Virus record (IMG/VR): IMGVR_UViG_3300030450_004131
Location: 1 to 64,000 of that record
Length of the DNA stretch: 64,000 nt
Reading direction: 5' to 3' (one strand)
From: a virus
Below the pieces are notes generated by a model. The model ran no database searches. It was not told where the DNA came from and worked only from the letters and a program-made list of their open reading frames with translations. Each line of letters starts with the position of its first letter. The first letter of the stretch is position 1. Positions 26,246 through 34,136 of the stretch are shown here, in pieces. The translations under genes and the position numbers were made by a program.

Positions 26246-27040
26246 ATGAATAAACATGCAATTGTTTCGCTAAGTGGAGGAATGGATAGTTCTACACTTT
26301 TACTTAGAGCGATATCTGAGTATGATACAGTTACTGCAATATCATTTGACTATGGTCAAAAGCACAGAGTTGAACTTGAAAGAGCAAAATCATTAATTAC
26401 TTATCTAAATATGGAAGGTCATAAGGTAACCTATGAGCAAATTAAATTAGATGGTTTAGTGGATTTGTTAAATTCTGCTTTAGTAGAAGGGGGAGATGAT
26501 GTCCCAGAAGGACACTATGAACAAGATAATATGAAAGAAACAGTAGTACCTAACAGAAATAAAATGTTTGCGTCTATTACACAGGCGGTTGCTTTATCTA
26601 AAGCAAATGCCACAAAAGAGCAAGTTGATATTTGTTTAGGAATACATGCTGGTGATCATGCAATTTATCCTGATTGTAGACAAGAATTTAGAGACGCTGA
26701 TGATGCAGCATTTAGAATTGGAAATTGGGATGCAGATAGAGTAGGTTATTTTACACCTTATCTTGATACTGATAAATTAGGTATTCTTCAAAATGGAGAA
26801 TATTTATGTGGGGTATTAAATGTTGAATTTGACGAAGTTTATTCTAGAACTAATACTAGTTATAAGCCTTATTCTAGTGGGAACAGTGATTATAAATCTG
26901 CTTCATCTGTTGAAAGAATTGAAGCGTTTATTGCTCTGGGTCGTCCGGATCCTGTTCAATATGAAGATGAAACGGGTCCAGTAGATTGGGAAGTAGCTAG
27001 AGATTCAGTAGCTAAAGTATTAGCTGATTATTCAGCTTAA
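26246..27040 (+). CDS. queC: QueC-like preQ0 synthase lacking the zinc cysteines
   Basis: A 264-aa ATP-pyrophosphatase. The P-loop is SLSGGMDSSTLL (residues 8-19), followed by VPNRNKMFASI near 96-106 and IYPDCRQEFRDA near 139-150, all QueC signatures. The enzyme turns 7-carboxy-7-deazaguanine and ammonia into preQ0. In ordinary QueC the C-terminal part carries four zinc cysteines before VERKEAF; here the same place reads NTSYKPYSSGNSDYKSASS and then VERIEAF, with every cysteine replaced, mostly by Ser. The site is lost although the rest is conserved. There is no extra glutaminase domain, so the product should be preQ0 rather than an amidated derivative. Confidence 0.85.
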   Translation: MNKHAIVSLSGGMDSSTLLLRAISEYDTVTAISFDYGQKHRVELERAKSLITYLNMEGHKVTYEQIKLDGLVDLLNSALVEGGDDVPEGHYEQDNMKETVVPNRNKMFASITQAVALSKANATKEQVDICLGIHAGDHAIYPDCRQEFRDADDAAFRIGNWDADRVGYFTPYLDTDKLGILQNGEYLCGVLNVEFDEVYSRTNTSYKPYSSGNSDYKSASSVERIEAFIALGRPDPVQYEDETGPVDWEVARDSVAKVLADYSA

Positions 27041-27046
27041 TATATT

Positions 27047-27119
27047 TGGCTCGTAGTGTAATTGGCAACACGTCTGGTTTTGGTCCAGAAGAGTCTAGGT
27101 TCGACCCCTAGCGAGCCAA
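27047..27119 (+). tRNA. tRNA-Gln (anticodon TTG)
   Basis: Full cloverleaf readable: acceptor TGGCTCG/CGAGCCA (27047-27053 with 27112-27118), D-arm GTGT/ACAC, anticodon stem TCTGG/CCAGA with loop TTTTGGT giving anticodon TTG at 27080-27082, T-arm CTAGG/CCTAG with TTCGACC loop, discriminator A, no encoded CCA. It reads CAA, a codon used heavily in this AT-rich genome. It lies between queC and a small membrane gene. TTG is not a queuosine-type GUN anticodon, so it is not a substrate for the neighbouring Q pathway. Confidence 0.95.
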
Positions 27120-27132
27120 CAAATAGTAATGT

Positions 27133-27330
27133 ATGAAAAAATTTTTTGAATTTTTATTAATTTGGATAAGTCAAAACCTAGCTATCCCTTTTTGGATTGT
27201 AGGTCATGTACATCTTTCAATTCATAATTTTCATGATTTAGTAGAAATTTTTTCATCTATTGGTATGAATATAGTTGTAGGAATAGGATTTCTTATTGAC
27301 TACAAAAACAGTTTAAAAATAAAAAAATAA
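27133..27330 (+). CDS. Small membrane protein
   Basis: A 65-aa protein with two hydrophobic segments (about 4-24 and 42-58) and a basic C-terminus. It starts 13 nt after the tRNA. No family recognised. Together with the next small gene it forms a pair of membrane proteins between queC and the thioredoxin gene; no link to the modification pathway is evident. Confidence 0.55.
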   Translation: MKKFFEFLLIWISQNLAIPFWIVGHVHLSIHNFHDLVEIFSSIGMNIVVGIGFLIDYKNSLKIKK

Positions 27331-27333
27331 ATT

Positions 27334-27495
27334 ATGTTACAAGATTTACCAGATGCGTATTGGCATCAAAAAATAAGTTTTTTAAAATCAGCTATAAGAA
27401 TAGTTGGATACGGACTTTTACTTTATTCCTTGCCTATTGCAGTAGGAGTTCTTATATTTAGTGAAGCAATTGGTATAATGGAAGAATTAGTTTAA
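27334..27495 (+). CDS. Small membrane protein (53 aa)
   Basis: A 53-aa ORF (MLQDLPDAYWHQK at the N-terminus) with a single long hydrophobic region, about residues 18-47. The ATG is 3 nt after the preceding stop and the TAA is 2 nt before the thioredoxin start, which fits the tight operon spacing of real genes here. I have a weak memory of similar short proteins in T4-like marine phages. Function unknown. Confidence 0.6.
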   Translation: MLQDLPDAYWHQKISFLKSAIRIVGYGLLLYSLPIAVGVLIFSEAIGIMEELV

Positions 27496-27497
27496 TT

Positions 27498-27746
27498 ATG
27501 AATATTATTTTATATTTTACAGCAGCATGGTGTGGTCCTTGTAAAGCACTAGCTCCAAGAATGGAAAAATTAAAAGGACAAATTAACTATAGAAAAATTG
27601 ATATTGATCAAAATCAAGAAATGTCAATGAAATATGGTGTAAGAAGTGTTCCTAGTTTGGTTTTAGTTAATCAAAACGGAGAAGAGATAAGACGTATGGT
27701 TGGTCTCCAATCAGACGATAAAATTTTAAATTTTTATAATGGGTAA
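27498..27746 (+). CDS. Thioredoxin
   Basis: An 82-aa minimal thioredoxin: FTAAWCGPCKALAPRMEKL at residues 7-25 holds the redox WCGPC, and SVPSLVLVNQNGEEIRR near 50-66 holds the cis-Pro and the final strands. It is shorter than host thioredoxin (about 105 aa), lacking the first helix and strand, as phage thioredoxins often do. Likely electron donor for the phage ribonucleotide reductase at 15043-17746. Overlaps queD by 8 nt. Confidence 0.9.
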   Translation: MNIILYFTAAWCGPCKALAPRMEKLKGQINYRKIDIDQNQEMSMKYGVRSVPSLVLVNQNGEEIRRMVGLQSDDKILNFYNG

Positions 27747-28203
27747 ATTTCAATCAAGTAAAGTATTTGACGGATTTAGTACAGTGTTTCGTCAATGGAA
27801 AGCTGAAGGTACACACTGTAGATTTGTACACGGTTATGGAATATCTTTTAAAGTATATTTTGAAGGAGAATTAGATCATAGAAATTGGGTATGGGATTTT
27901 GGAGGAATGAAAAGAGCTAAAACTCTGATAGATGGAAAACAACCTAAAGCATGGATGGACTATATGTTTGATCATACTTTAATTGTAGCAGAAGATGATC
28001 CTGAAGTAAAAGCATTTCAACAAATGGATGCTGTAGGAGTAGCTCAAGTAAGAGTAATGGAAGCTACTGGCGCTGAAAAATTTGCTGAATATATTTATAA
28101 TAAGCTTAATGAATTTGTTAAAACTGAAACTGATAATAGAGTTAGAGTTACAAAAGTAAAATTCATGGAGCATGGTAAAAACGCTGCTTATTATAGCGAA
28201 TAA
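27739..28203 (+). CDS. queD: QueD, 6-carboxy-tetrahydropterin synthase
   Basis: A 154-aa PTPS-family enzyme. GTHCRFVHGYG at residues 24-34 contains the catalytic Cys and the zinc His pair, VWDFGGMK near 51-58 the conserved Asp-Phe-Gly, MFDHTLI near 75-81 the His-Asp site, and FMEHGKNAAYY near 142-152 the C-terminal Glu. It converts dihydroneopterin triphosphate (from FolE at 29150) to 6-carboxy-tetrahydropterin. The family is about 120-150 aa. Second step of preQ0 synthesis. Confidence 0.9.
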   Translation: MGKFQSSKVFDGFSTVFRQWKAEGTHCRFVHGYGISFKVYFEGELDHRNWVWDFGGMKRAKTLIDGKQPKAWMDYMFDHTLIVAEDDPEVKAFQQMDAVGVAQVRVMEATGAEKFAEYIYNKLNEFVKTETDNRVRVTKVKFMEHGKNAAYYSE

Positions 28204-28247
28204 ATAGGTTATTAGTGAATGAAAAACCACTCTAAAAAATTAACAAT

Positions 28248-29030
28248 ATGCACAAACAATTAAAAAGGATAGAAGACTATCAAAAAACACTGGGTGTATT
28301 AGAATTATATACAGCCGTACAATCAGAAGGTAGCAGACAAGGTTACCCAACAATCGTAGTTAGAACATCAGGATGCACACATAGATGCTACTTTGGAGAA
28401 GGTGGATGGTGTGATTCTTGGTATACAAGTATTCACCCAGAAAAAGGTACTTACTGTTTCCAAGATATTATAGACATGTATGATAATAATCCCCATATTA
28501 AAGAAATGATGTTAACTGGGGGTTCTCCAACTATGCATCCAAAATTAGTTAATGAATTAACACACTTTGCACATGAAAGAGATATATTCATTACTATCGA
28601 AACTGAAGGATCTCATTTTTTACCTACCGATTATCCTATTAATTTACTTAGTATTAGTCCCAAGTTTAGTAATTCTGTTCCTGTTATTGGTGCCAAAACA
28701 CCTCAGGGAGCTATTGTAGACGAAAGAATGGTAAAAAAACACAATTCAAAAAGACTAAACATTGAAGCAATATTACAATCAATTGAATATCATGATGATT
28801 ATCACATAAAACCAGTTTTGGATAATAAATTATCTATGGTTAGTGAAGTAGAAGAATTCTTGAAAAAATGTAATATACCAGATCATAAAGTTTGGGCTAT
28901 GCCTGCTGGTGATGATAGAGAATCTTTATTTGAAAGTTATGGTCCTGTTATGAATTTTGTAAGAGATAGAGGTTGGAGATATACAGGACGTTCCCATATT
29001 ATGGCTTTTAATACAGAACGTTGTGTCTAG
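28248..29030 (+). CDS. queE: QueE, 7-carboxy-7-deazaguanine synthase
   Basis: A 260-aa radical SAM enzyme. The cluster site is SGCTHRCYFGEGGWCDSWY near residues 42-60, giving Cys-x3-Cys-x7-Cys, a longer last spacing than the classic x2. MLTGGSP near 84-90 is the SAM-binding GGE-like motif and ITIETEGSHFLP near 106-117 the substrate region. It contracts 6-carboxy-tetrahydropterin to 7-carboxy-7-deazaguanine. QueE enzymes with altered cysteine spacing are known, so the insertion does not argue against activity. Upstream gap of 44 nt. Confidence 0.88.
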   Translation: MHKQLKRIEDYQKTLGVLELYTAVQSEGSRQGYPTIVVRTSGCTHRCYFGEGGWCDSWYTSIHPEKGTYCFQDIIDMYDNNPHIKEMMLTGGSPTMHPKLVNELTHFAHERDIFITIETEGSHFLPTDYPINLLSISPKFSNSVPVIGAKTPQGAIVDERMVKKHNSKRLNIEAILQSIEYHDDYHIKPVLDNKLSMVSEVEEFLKKCNIPDHKVWAMPAGDDRESLFESYGPVMNFVRDRGWRYTGRSHIMAFNTERCV

Positions 29031-29157
29031 AGAAGAAGCACTAGAGATATTAGAGGAAATTGAAGAAAATGTTGGGGTTTGTTGCGCTATTACAATGGAA
29101 CCAGACGAAGTATTAGTATTAATAGATAAATTAAAAAGTTATTTAGAAAATGAGTAG
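29023..29157 (+). CDS. Possible small acidic protein (44 aa)
   Basis: A 44-residue ORF starting with GTG inside the end of queE and ending 8 nt into folE. Sequence is helical and acidic (EEALEILEEIEENVG then a second helix ending KSYLENE). It fills the otherwise empty 119-nt space between queE and folE, and both overlaps fit translational coupling. Too short to recognise; could also be chance. Confidence 0.45.
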   Translation: MSREEALEILEEIEENVGVCCAITMEPDEVLVLIDKLKSYLENE

Positions 29158-29839
29158 AAAAAAACAACACACGGATTTAGAGGTAGTACAAAAAGGATTT
29201 GCAAATGGAGTTTCTCCTAACTTTCCATTAAATGATAAACAAAAGGAGAAAATGATTAAAAAAGCTACTAAAGCTTATGCTAGATTTTTAGAAGCATTAG
29301 AATGTGATTGGCAAAATGATCCTAATTCATCAGATACACCTCATAGAGTAGCTAAAGCTTATGTTAATGATTTATGGGCTGGAAGATATACACAAATGTC
29401 TCCAATTACATCATTTCCATCAGATGGTTATGATGGTATTGTAATTGAACGAAATATTCCATTAACATCAATGTGTTCTCATCATCACCAAACAATTGGA
29501 GGTGTAGTTCATATTGGATATGTTGTTGGTGATAATGGTAGAGTAATTGGATTATCTAAGTTAAATAGAATAGTAGAATTGTTTGGAAGGAGAGGAGCAA
29601 TTCAAGAACAACTTACATCAGCAATTCATAATGCTGTAGATAAAATTTGTGAAAATAATAAAGGTGTTATTGTTTCTATTGTAGGAACACATAATTGTGT
29701 AAGTTGTAGAGGGGTTAAACATCAAGGTGCTGCTATGGTTACAACAAAAGCGTCAGGTGTATTTAGAGATAATGATAATTTAGCAAGAAAGGAATTTTTT
29801 GATTCACTAAAAATAAATAACGGAGGACACAATATATAG
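29150..29839 (+). CDS. folE: GTP cyclohydrolase I
   Basis: A 229-aa FolE. Zinc ligands are in SMCSHHHQTIGG near residues 107-118 and HNCVSCRGVKHQGAAM near 182-197; IGLSKLNRIVELFGRR near 140-155 is the conserved family signature. It converts GTP to dihydroneopterin triphosphate, the first step of the preQ0 pathway, and by standing in the phage operon frees the pathway from host regulation. It ends 2 nt before the phosphoribosyltransferase start. Confidence 0.93.
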   Translation: MSRKKQHTDLEVVQKGFANGVSPNFPLNDKQKEKMIKKATKAYARFLEALECDWQNDPNSSDTPHRVAKAYVNDLWAGRYTQMSPITSFPSDGYDGIVIERNIPLTSMCSHHHQTIGGVVHIGYVVGDNGRVIGLSKLNRIVELFGRRGAIQEQLTSAIHNAVDKICENNKGVIVSIVGTHNCVSCRGVKHQGAAMVTTKASGVFRDNDNLARKEFFDSLKINNGGHNI

Positions 29840-29841
29840 TT

Positions 29842-30321
29842 ATGTTAAAATTAGAAAATAAAATTTATATAAGCTGGGATGATGTAAAAAGAGATGTAGA
29901 AACACTATGTACAAAAATCTTTATGGATTACCCAAATATAGATTCAGTAATGGGGTTACCAAGAGGAGGTTTAATCCCAGCAGTATTAGTTTCCCATGAA
30001 TTAGGATTACCTTGGACGATGCAACCAGGTAGAAATACTTTAGTTATTGATGATATTAATGATACAGGACATACTTTAAATGATGCACCTGGAGTTTATC
30101 ATGCTGTACTTCACCATAAACCAACTTCTAAATTTAAACCAAATTTATATGCTAGAGAAGTAGGAGAAGAATGGTTAGTTTATCCGTGGGAAAGATCAGA
30201 TTCAAAAGCTCTACCAGATTATTTAAAACAGGTTGAGCATCTGAGTGATTCTCATTATATTGGTGGTCTAACAATGCCCAAAGGTGCCAAAACACCTTGG
30301 TGGAAAAAAATGAGTAAATAA
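29842..30321 (+). CDS. Type I phosphoribosyltransferase
   Basis: A 159-aa PRTase. GLPRGGLIPAVLVSHELG near residues 39-56 is the PPi loop and TLVIDDINDTGHTL near 71-84 the PRPP-binding motif with its acidic pair. These fit xanthine/guanine-type PRTases. Downstream of preQ0 genes it may salvage or load purines, or use a 7-deazapurine base; substrate not decidable by eye. Overlaps the next gene by 1 nt. Confidence 0.8.
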   Translation: MLKLENKIYISWDDVKRDVETLCTKIFMDYPNIDSVMGLPRGGLIPAVLVSHELGLPWTMQPGRNTLVIDDINDTGHTLNDAPGVYHAVLHHKPTSKFKPNLYAREVGEEWLVYPWERSDSKALPDYLKQVEHLSDSHYIGGLTMPKGAKTPWWKKMSK

Positions 30322-30872
30322 TGGGAAAACAATTAGAATTTGCGTATCAATGGGAAAAATTAAAAGATGTCCCATTTGTAAATGAAGTAGAACAATTTAA
30401 TGCCACATTTGGCAAACCAAATAATTATGAACCGACAATACCAGAAAAAAAGGAATGGCAATTCGTATACGACTTTGTACTTGAAGAATTGGAAGAATAT
30501 AGACAGGCTTGCGAAAACGGAGACATCGTGGAAGTTTTGGATGCTTTGTGCGATATTGCTTACGTTTCCCTTGGGAACGGCACTATGTTACATGGTCTTA
30601 AAGATAAGATATGGCCAGCCTATCAAGAAGTACAAGGAAGCAATATGTCGAAGTCTTGCAGCACTGAAGAAGAAGCCATGGAAACTGTCTCCCTCCGCTC
30701 TAAAGAACAAGCTGAGTCATGTCACTATGAGAAAGTGGGGGAGAGATTCGTAGTATATAGAACACGTGATAGAAAAGTAATGAAATCTATCAACTATTAC
30801 AAACCAGATCTGTCTCAATTTTTTACAGATGATGAGTTAGAAAAATTTTACGAAGTTGAAGTGATTGACTAA
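30321..30872 (+). CDS. MazG-like NTP pyrophosphohydrolase
   Basis: A 183-aa protein. VLEELEEYRQACENGDIVEV then LDALCDIAYV (residues about 53-83) is the all-alpha NTP-PPase metal site (ExxE plus a later D-x3-D). The second half holds the phrase HYEKVGERFVVYRTRDRKVM, typical of HisE/MazG-like phage proteins. It hydrolyses (d)NTPs to monophosphates and may clean non-canonical nucleotides or alter ppGpp-like signals, as proposed for cyanophage MazG. Coupled to gp43 by a 1-nt overlap. Confidence 0.82.
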   Translation: MGKQLEFAYQWEKLKDVPFVNEVEQFNATFGKPNNYEPTIPEKKEWQFVYDFVLEELEEYRQACENGDIVEVLDALCDIAYVSLGNGTMLHGLKDKIWPAYQEVQGSNMSKSCSTEEEAMETVSLRSKEQAESCHYEKVGERFVVYRTRDRKVMKSINYYKPDLSQFFTDDELEKFYEVEVID

Positions 30873-32614
30873 TGTATAAAAAATGTTATCAAGGGAAAAA
30901 ATTAGGAAGTAATATTTTTGAAATGCACCTTTGGGAAGAGGAAGGTGGTCATCAAATTATTCCTTATGAAAATATAGCATATCAAGAATGTGAGGAAGAA
31001 GAACACTCTAATATTGGATTAAATGGTGAATATTTAAAACCTACTGATAATTGGTTTTTTTCTAAAAATCCTGATTATAAGCACAAAAATACTCCTGGTC
31101 TTCATTTTCACGATATGAAACTTCATCAAAAGTTTTTAGTTGAAAGATATGGAACCAATGATATACCTTCTACAGGTCATAGAGAAATATTTTTTGATAT
31201 TGAGTGTGAAATTGGAGGAGCCTTAACAGAAGATTATATAGAAAGTGCTCCTATGCCTATTACTTCAATTGCTTGGTGGGATAAAACACCTGATACTTGG
31301 CATATTCTAATTTTAGATAAAAAGAATCAATTAAAACATACTAAGGCAAAAAATAAGGAAATTATACCTTGTAGAACAGAAAATGAGTTATTAGCTAAAT
31401 TTATCGAAAAAATTAGAGACATAGATCCTGACATTTTAATAGGATACAACTCAGATTATTTTGATATACCTTATTTATACTATAGAATGTGTAATACAAT
31501 AGGTAAAGAATTTGCTGATCATTTATCACCTTTAGGTAAAGTAGAGTCAAAGAAATTTTCTAAATTTTTCTATAAACGAAATCAATATGTAGATATTATA
31601 GGAGTTGAATCCCTTGATTATATTCGTTTACATAAAAAATACAGTTGGAAAGATGAACCTAGCTGGAAATTAGATGCTATTGGAGAGAAATATGTTGGAA
31701 TGAAAAAGGTTGAATACGAGGGTAATTTAGATCAACTATTTGAAACTGATATCCATAAATTTATTCAATATAACTTTGTTGATGTTGAGATATTAAAAAA
31801 ATTAGACGAAAAATTACAATATATTGCTTTAACTAAAAATCTATCACATAAAGGCAAACATAATTATAGTGAAGTTTATTCTAATAGTGTTACCCAAGAT
31901 GGAGCAATTTCAGCTTACCTATTATCTCAAAATATAATACCCCCACCCAAAGAACCTAATCCCCAAAAGAAAGATGGTTATGCTGGAGGATATCTTTTTT
32001 GCCCTAAAGCAGGATTATACAAGTATATGTTTGATGAAGATTTAACATCATTGTATCCATCTATAATTATGTCAATTAACATAGGTAAAGAAACATTTAT
32101 GGGGCGTATTATAGATGCAGATGACCGTAATAATAGATTGGGTCTTAACGATTTAAAAGAACGTGATCCTAAAGAGGAATTATTAATAGAAAACTCAAAA
32201 CGAAAACAAACTTATGTAAATGTTGATAGGTTAATTACTATGATTGAACAAAATAATTTAGCTGTAGCAGCTAATGGCTCATTGTTTAGAACAGATAAAG
32301 AATCAGTATTATCAACTATACTTAAAAAATGGTTTGATGAAAGAGTTGTTTATAAAAATGCTATGAAAAAAGCATTTAAATCAGGTGATAAAGAAAAAGG
32401 TGAATATAATTATTTGATGCAATATACATTTAAAATTTTGCTTAATAGTTTATATGGTGCAACAGCATTACCTTCATTTAGATATGGAATGAATTTATCT
32501 ATATTAAGTGAAGCAATTACTTTATCAGGACATAGAATAATACAAGAATCAGCTTTATGTGCTAATAGACACATGAATAAAGTTATGAAAGGTAAATTAA
32601 AATTAAATTTATAA
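30872..32614 (+). CDS. gp43: DNA polymerase gp43, N-terminal fragment
   Basis: A 580-aa N-terminal part of a T4-type family B polymerase. Exo I is FFDIECEIG with D109/E111, Exo II ILIGYNSDYFDIPYL near 186-200, polymerase motif A DEDLTSLYPSI with D390 and motif B K521-x6-Y528-G529 (KILLNSLYG). It ends NRHMNKVMKGKLKLNL, just before where motif C should begin. The remaining 311 residues are encoded at 33178; together they total 891 aa, near the 898 aa of T4 gp43, so almost nothing is lost. The catalytic aspartates are thus on two polypeptides. Two unrelated ORFs fill the break. Confidence 0.9.
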   Translation: MYKKCYQGKKLGSNIFEMHLWEEEGGHQIIPYENIAYQECEEEEHSNIGLNGEYLKPTDNWFFSKNPDYKHKNTPGLHFHDMKLHQKFLVERYGTNDIPSTGHREIFFDIECEIGGALTEDYIESAPMPITSIAWWDKTPDTWHILILDKKNQLKHTKAKNKEIIPCRTENELLAKFIEKIRDIDPDILIGYNSDYFDIPYLYYRMCNTIGKEFADHLSPLGKVESKKFSKFFYKRNQYVDIIGVESLDYIRLHKKYSWKDEPSWKLDAIGEKYVGMKKVEYEGNLDQLFETDIHKFIQYNFVDVEILKKLDEKLQYIALTKNLSHKGKHNYSEVYSNSVTQDGAISAYLLSQNIIPPPKEPNPQKKDGYAGGYLFCPKAGLYKYMFDEDLTSLYPSIIMSINIGKETFMGRIIDADDRNNRLGLNDLKERDPKEELLIENSKRKQTYVNVDRLITMIEQNNLAVAANGSLFRTDKESVLSTILKKWFDERVVYKNAMKKAFKSGDKEKGEYNYLMQYTFKILLNSLYGATALPSFRYGMNLSILSEAITLSGHRIIQESALCANRHMNKVMKGKLKLNL

Positions 32615-32617
32615 AAT

Positions 32618-32911
32618 ATGACAGATCTTTTAATAGGATTAGGTTTATTACCTATATTAATTTTAGTTAATTATGTAGTTTTAACATTATGTAAGTTTTT
32701 TCCTAAATATATTTTAGCATTAAGTGGTGTAATGATTGGATTAGATACAATTATGACTTTAGGTTATACATTTACAGCTAATATATTTGTAACTGAAATT
32801 AAATTAATGGTTGGTGGAGTTGGTTTAGCTATATTTGCTGCGTTAGCACATAAAGTTTTAACCTTTATAAAAGAATTAGGTGCATTAAATAAACATGAAA
32901 TAGGTAATTAA
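32618..32911 (+). CDS. Membrane protein inserted between polymerase halves
   Basis: A 97-aa protein with three hydrophobic segments (about 3-25, 30-47, 60-80), no homing-endonuclease motif (no GIY-YIG, HNH or LAGLIDADG). It sits 3 nt after the gp43 N fragment and 1 nt before the next ORF. Its presence inside the polymerase locus suggests a past insertion that broke gp43. Function unknown. Confidence 0.6.
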   Translation: MTDLLIGLGLLPILILVNYVVLTLCKFFPKYILALSGVMIGLDTIMTLGYTFTANIFVTEIKLMVGGVGLAIFAALAHKVLTFIKELGALNKHEIGN

Positions 32912-32912
32912 T

Positions 32913-33176
32913 ATGGCTTTAAAAAAACAATCTATAAGAAAAAATATGAATATTTTGGTTAATGGTGTAGAATTATCCAAAGAAGAATTAATATTAATAA
33001 GTGAAGAATGGAACGAAACACAAGAAGCATTTTTTAAAAAAATGTTAAAACAAGGAGGACATTTTAGACTTAAAGGAATTAAATATGAAGTTGAATTAAT
33101 AAAAGATAGTAGGACTAGATCAGATGGGACTAAAGATGGAGGTGTAATTCAAATCCCAGGAGATACGCAATTTTAA
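32913..33176 (+). CDS. Hypothetical protein inserted between polymerase halves
   Basis: An 87-aa protein, basic at the N-terminus and then mixed helix and strand (VNGVELSKEELILISEEWNE near 14-33). No nuclease signature. It ends 1 nt before the gp43 C fragment. I see nothing to link it to mobility or to polymerase; its small size leaves function open. Confidence 0.55.
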   Translation: MALKKQSIRKNMNILVNGVELSKEELILISEEWNETQEAFFKKMLKQGGHFRLKGIKYEVELIKDSRTRSDGTKDGGVIQIPGDTQF

Positions 33177-33177
33177 T

Positions 33178-34113
33178 ATGAAACATTTAGAAGAAACACC
33201 TTGGTTTATTTGTGATAAAGGAGATAATAATTATTGTGCCTATGTGGACACTGATTCAAACTACTTTAACGCTGAACCTATACTTTTACATTTATATCCT
33301 AATTTTGAAGAATTATCTGATGAGGAAAAAGATAGTAAACTGGAAAAAGTTGCTTTGGCCTATCAAGATATTATATCTGAAGATTATGATAGGTTAGCTG
33401 AGGAATGTTTTAATGTTAAGTCACATAGACTTGAGATGAAGACTGAATGTGTAATTAGATCAGCTTATTTTAGAGCTACTAGAAGATATGCTCAATGGAT
33501 AACTAAACAGGAGGGTATTCCTAAAGAAGTTCTAGATATTAAAGGATTGGAATTTATGAAAGCTAATTTTCCACCTATTTTAGGAGAATTCTTTAATGAT
33601 ATATTACAACAGGTATTGAAAGGAGAAGAAAAAGCTAGTATAATTACTCAAATTAAAGAATTTAAAAAAGAAATATTAGGGGGTAAAATTTCATTAGCTA
33701 AATTAGGTAATCCAACAGCAGTAAAAAAATTAGAAAAATATTCCGGTACTAAAGCAAGAGCAGGAGAAATATTTACTGAAATACTTAAAGGTGCTCCTGC
33801 GCCCGTAAGAGCTGCTATTCGTTATAATGATTTATTAAAATTATGGAATTTAGATAGAAAACATAATTTAATTACAATGGCTGATAAAGTAAAATGGATT
33901 TACTTAAAAGATAACCCATATAAAATAGAGGCATTAGCATTTTTTGATTATGATATTCCTGAAAAAGTTCAAGATTTCTTAGATACTTACGCAGATAGGC
34001 AAAAAGTATTTGATTCAATATTATTAAATAAATTAGAAGGATTTTTTAGTGATTTACAATGGTCATTAGACTTAAATCCTTATACAAATGCCTTAAGTTC
34101 CTTTGAAATCTAA
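33178..34113 (+). CDS. gp43: DNA polymerase gp43, C-terminal fragment
   Basis: A 311-aa C-terminal part of the family B polymerase. It begins with a short new lead and then YCAYVDTDSNYF with D24 and D26, the YxDTDS catalytic motif C. Further on come KTECVIRSAYFRATRRYA (thumb entry) and the thumb domain. It has its own ATG 1 nt after the inserted ORF and must pair with the 580-aa N fragment to give a working enzyme. The C-terminus ends LSSFEI, which lies within a host-like promoter for gp45. Confidence 0.88.
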   Translation: MKHLEETPWFICDKGDNNYCAYVDTDSNYFNAEPILLHLYPNFEELSDEEKDSKLEKVALAYQDIISEDYDRLAEECFNVKSHRLEMKTECVIRSAYFRATRRYAQWITKQEGIPKEVLDIKGLEFMKANFPPILGEFFNDILQQVLKGEEKASIITQIKEFKKEILGGKISLAKLGNPTAVKKLEKYSGTKARAGEIFTEILKGAPAPVRAAIRYNDLLKLWNLDRKHNLITMADKVKWIYLKDNPYKIEALAFFDYDIPEKVQDFLDTYADRQKVFDSILLNKLEGFFSDLQWSLDLNPYTNALSSFEI

Positions 34114-34130
34114 GATAAAATTCGTATATT
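34102..34130 (+). promoter_or_regulatory. Host-like promoter TTTG-N19-TATATT
   Basis: TTTG at 34102 and TTCGTATATT ending at 34130, overlapping the gp43 C-fragment stop. It lies 6 nt before the gp45 ATG, so the gp45 message would be nearly leaderless. Confidence 0.5.
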
Positions 34131-34136
34131 ACAGCT

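Noticed and set aside
30400-30753. ORF of 117 aa inside the MazG-like gene
   Set aside because: The MazG-like frame has the conserved Glu/Asp motif; this one is a shadow.
32615-33177. Intein or group I intron in gp43
   Set aside because: Both halves have their own start and stop codons, the gap is filled by complete ORFs, and no intein or intron core motif is readable.
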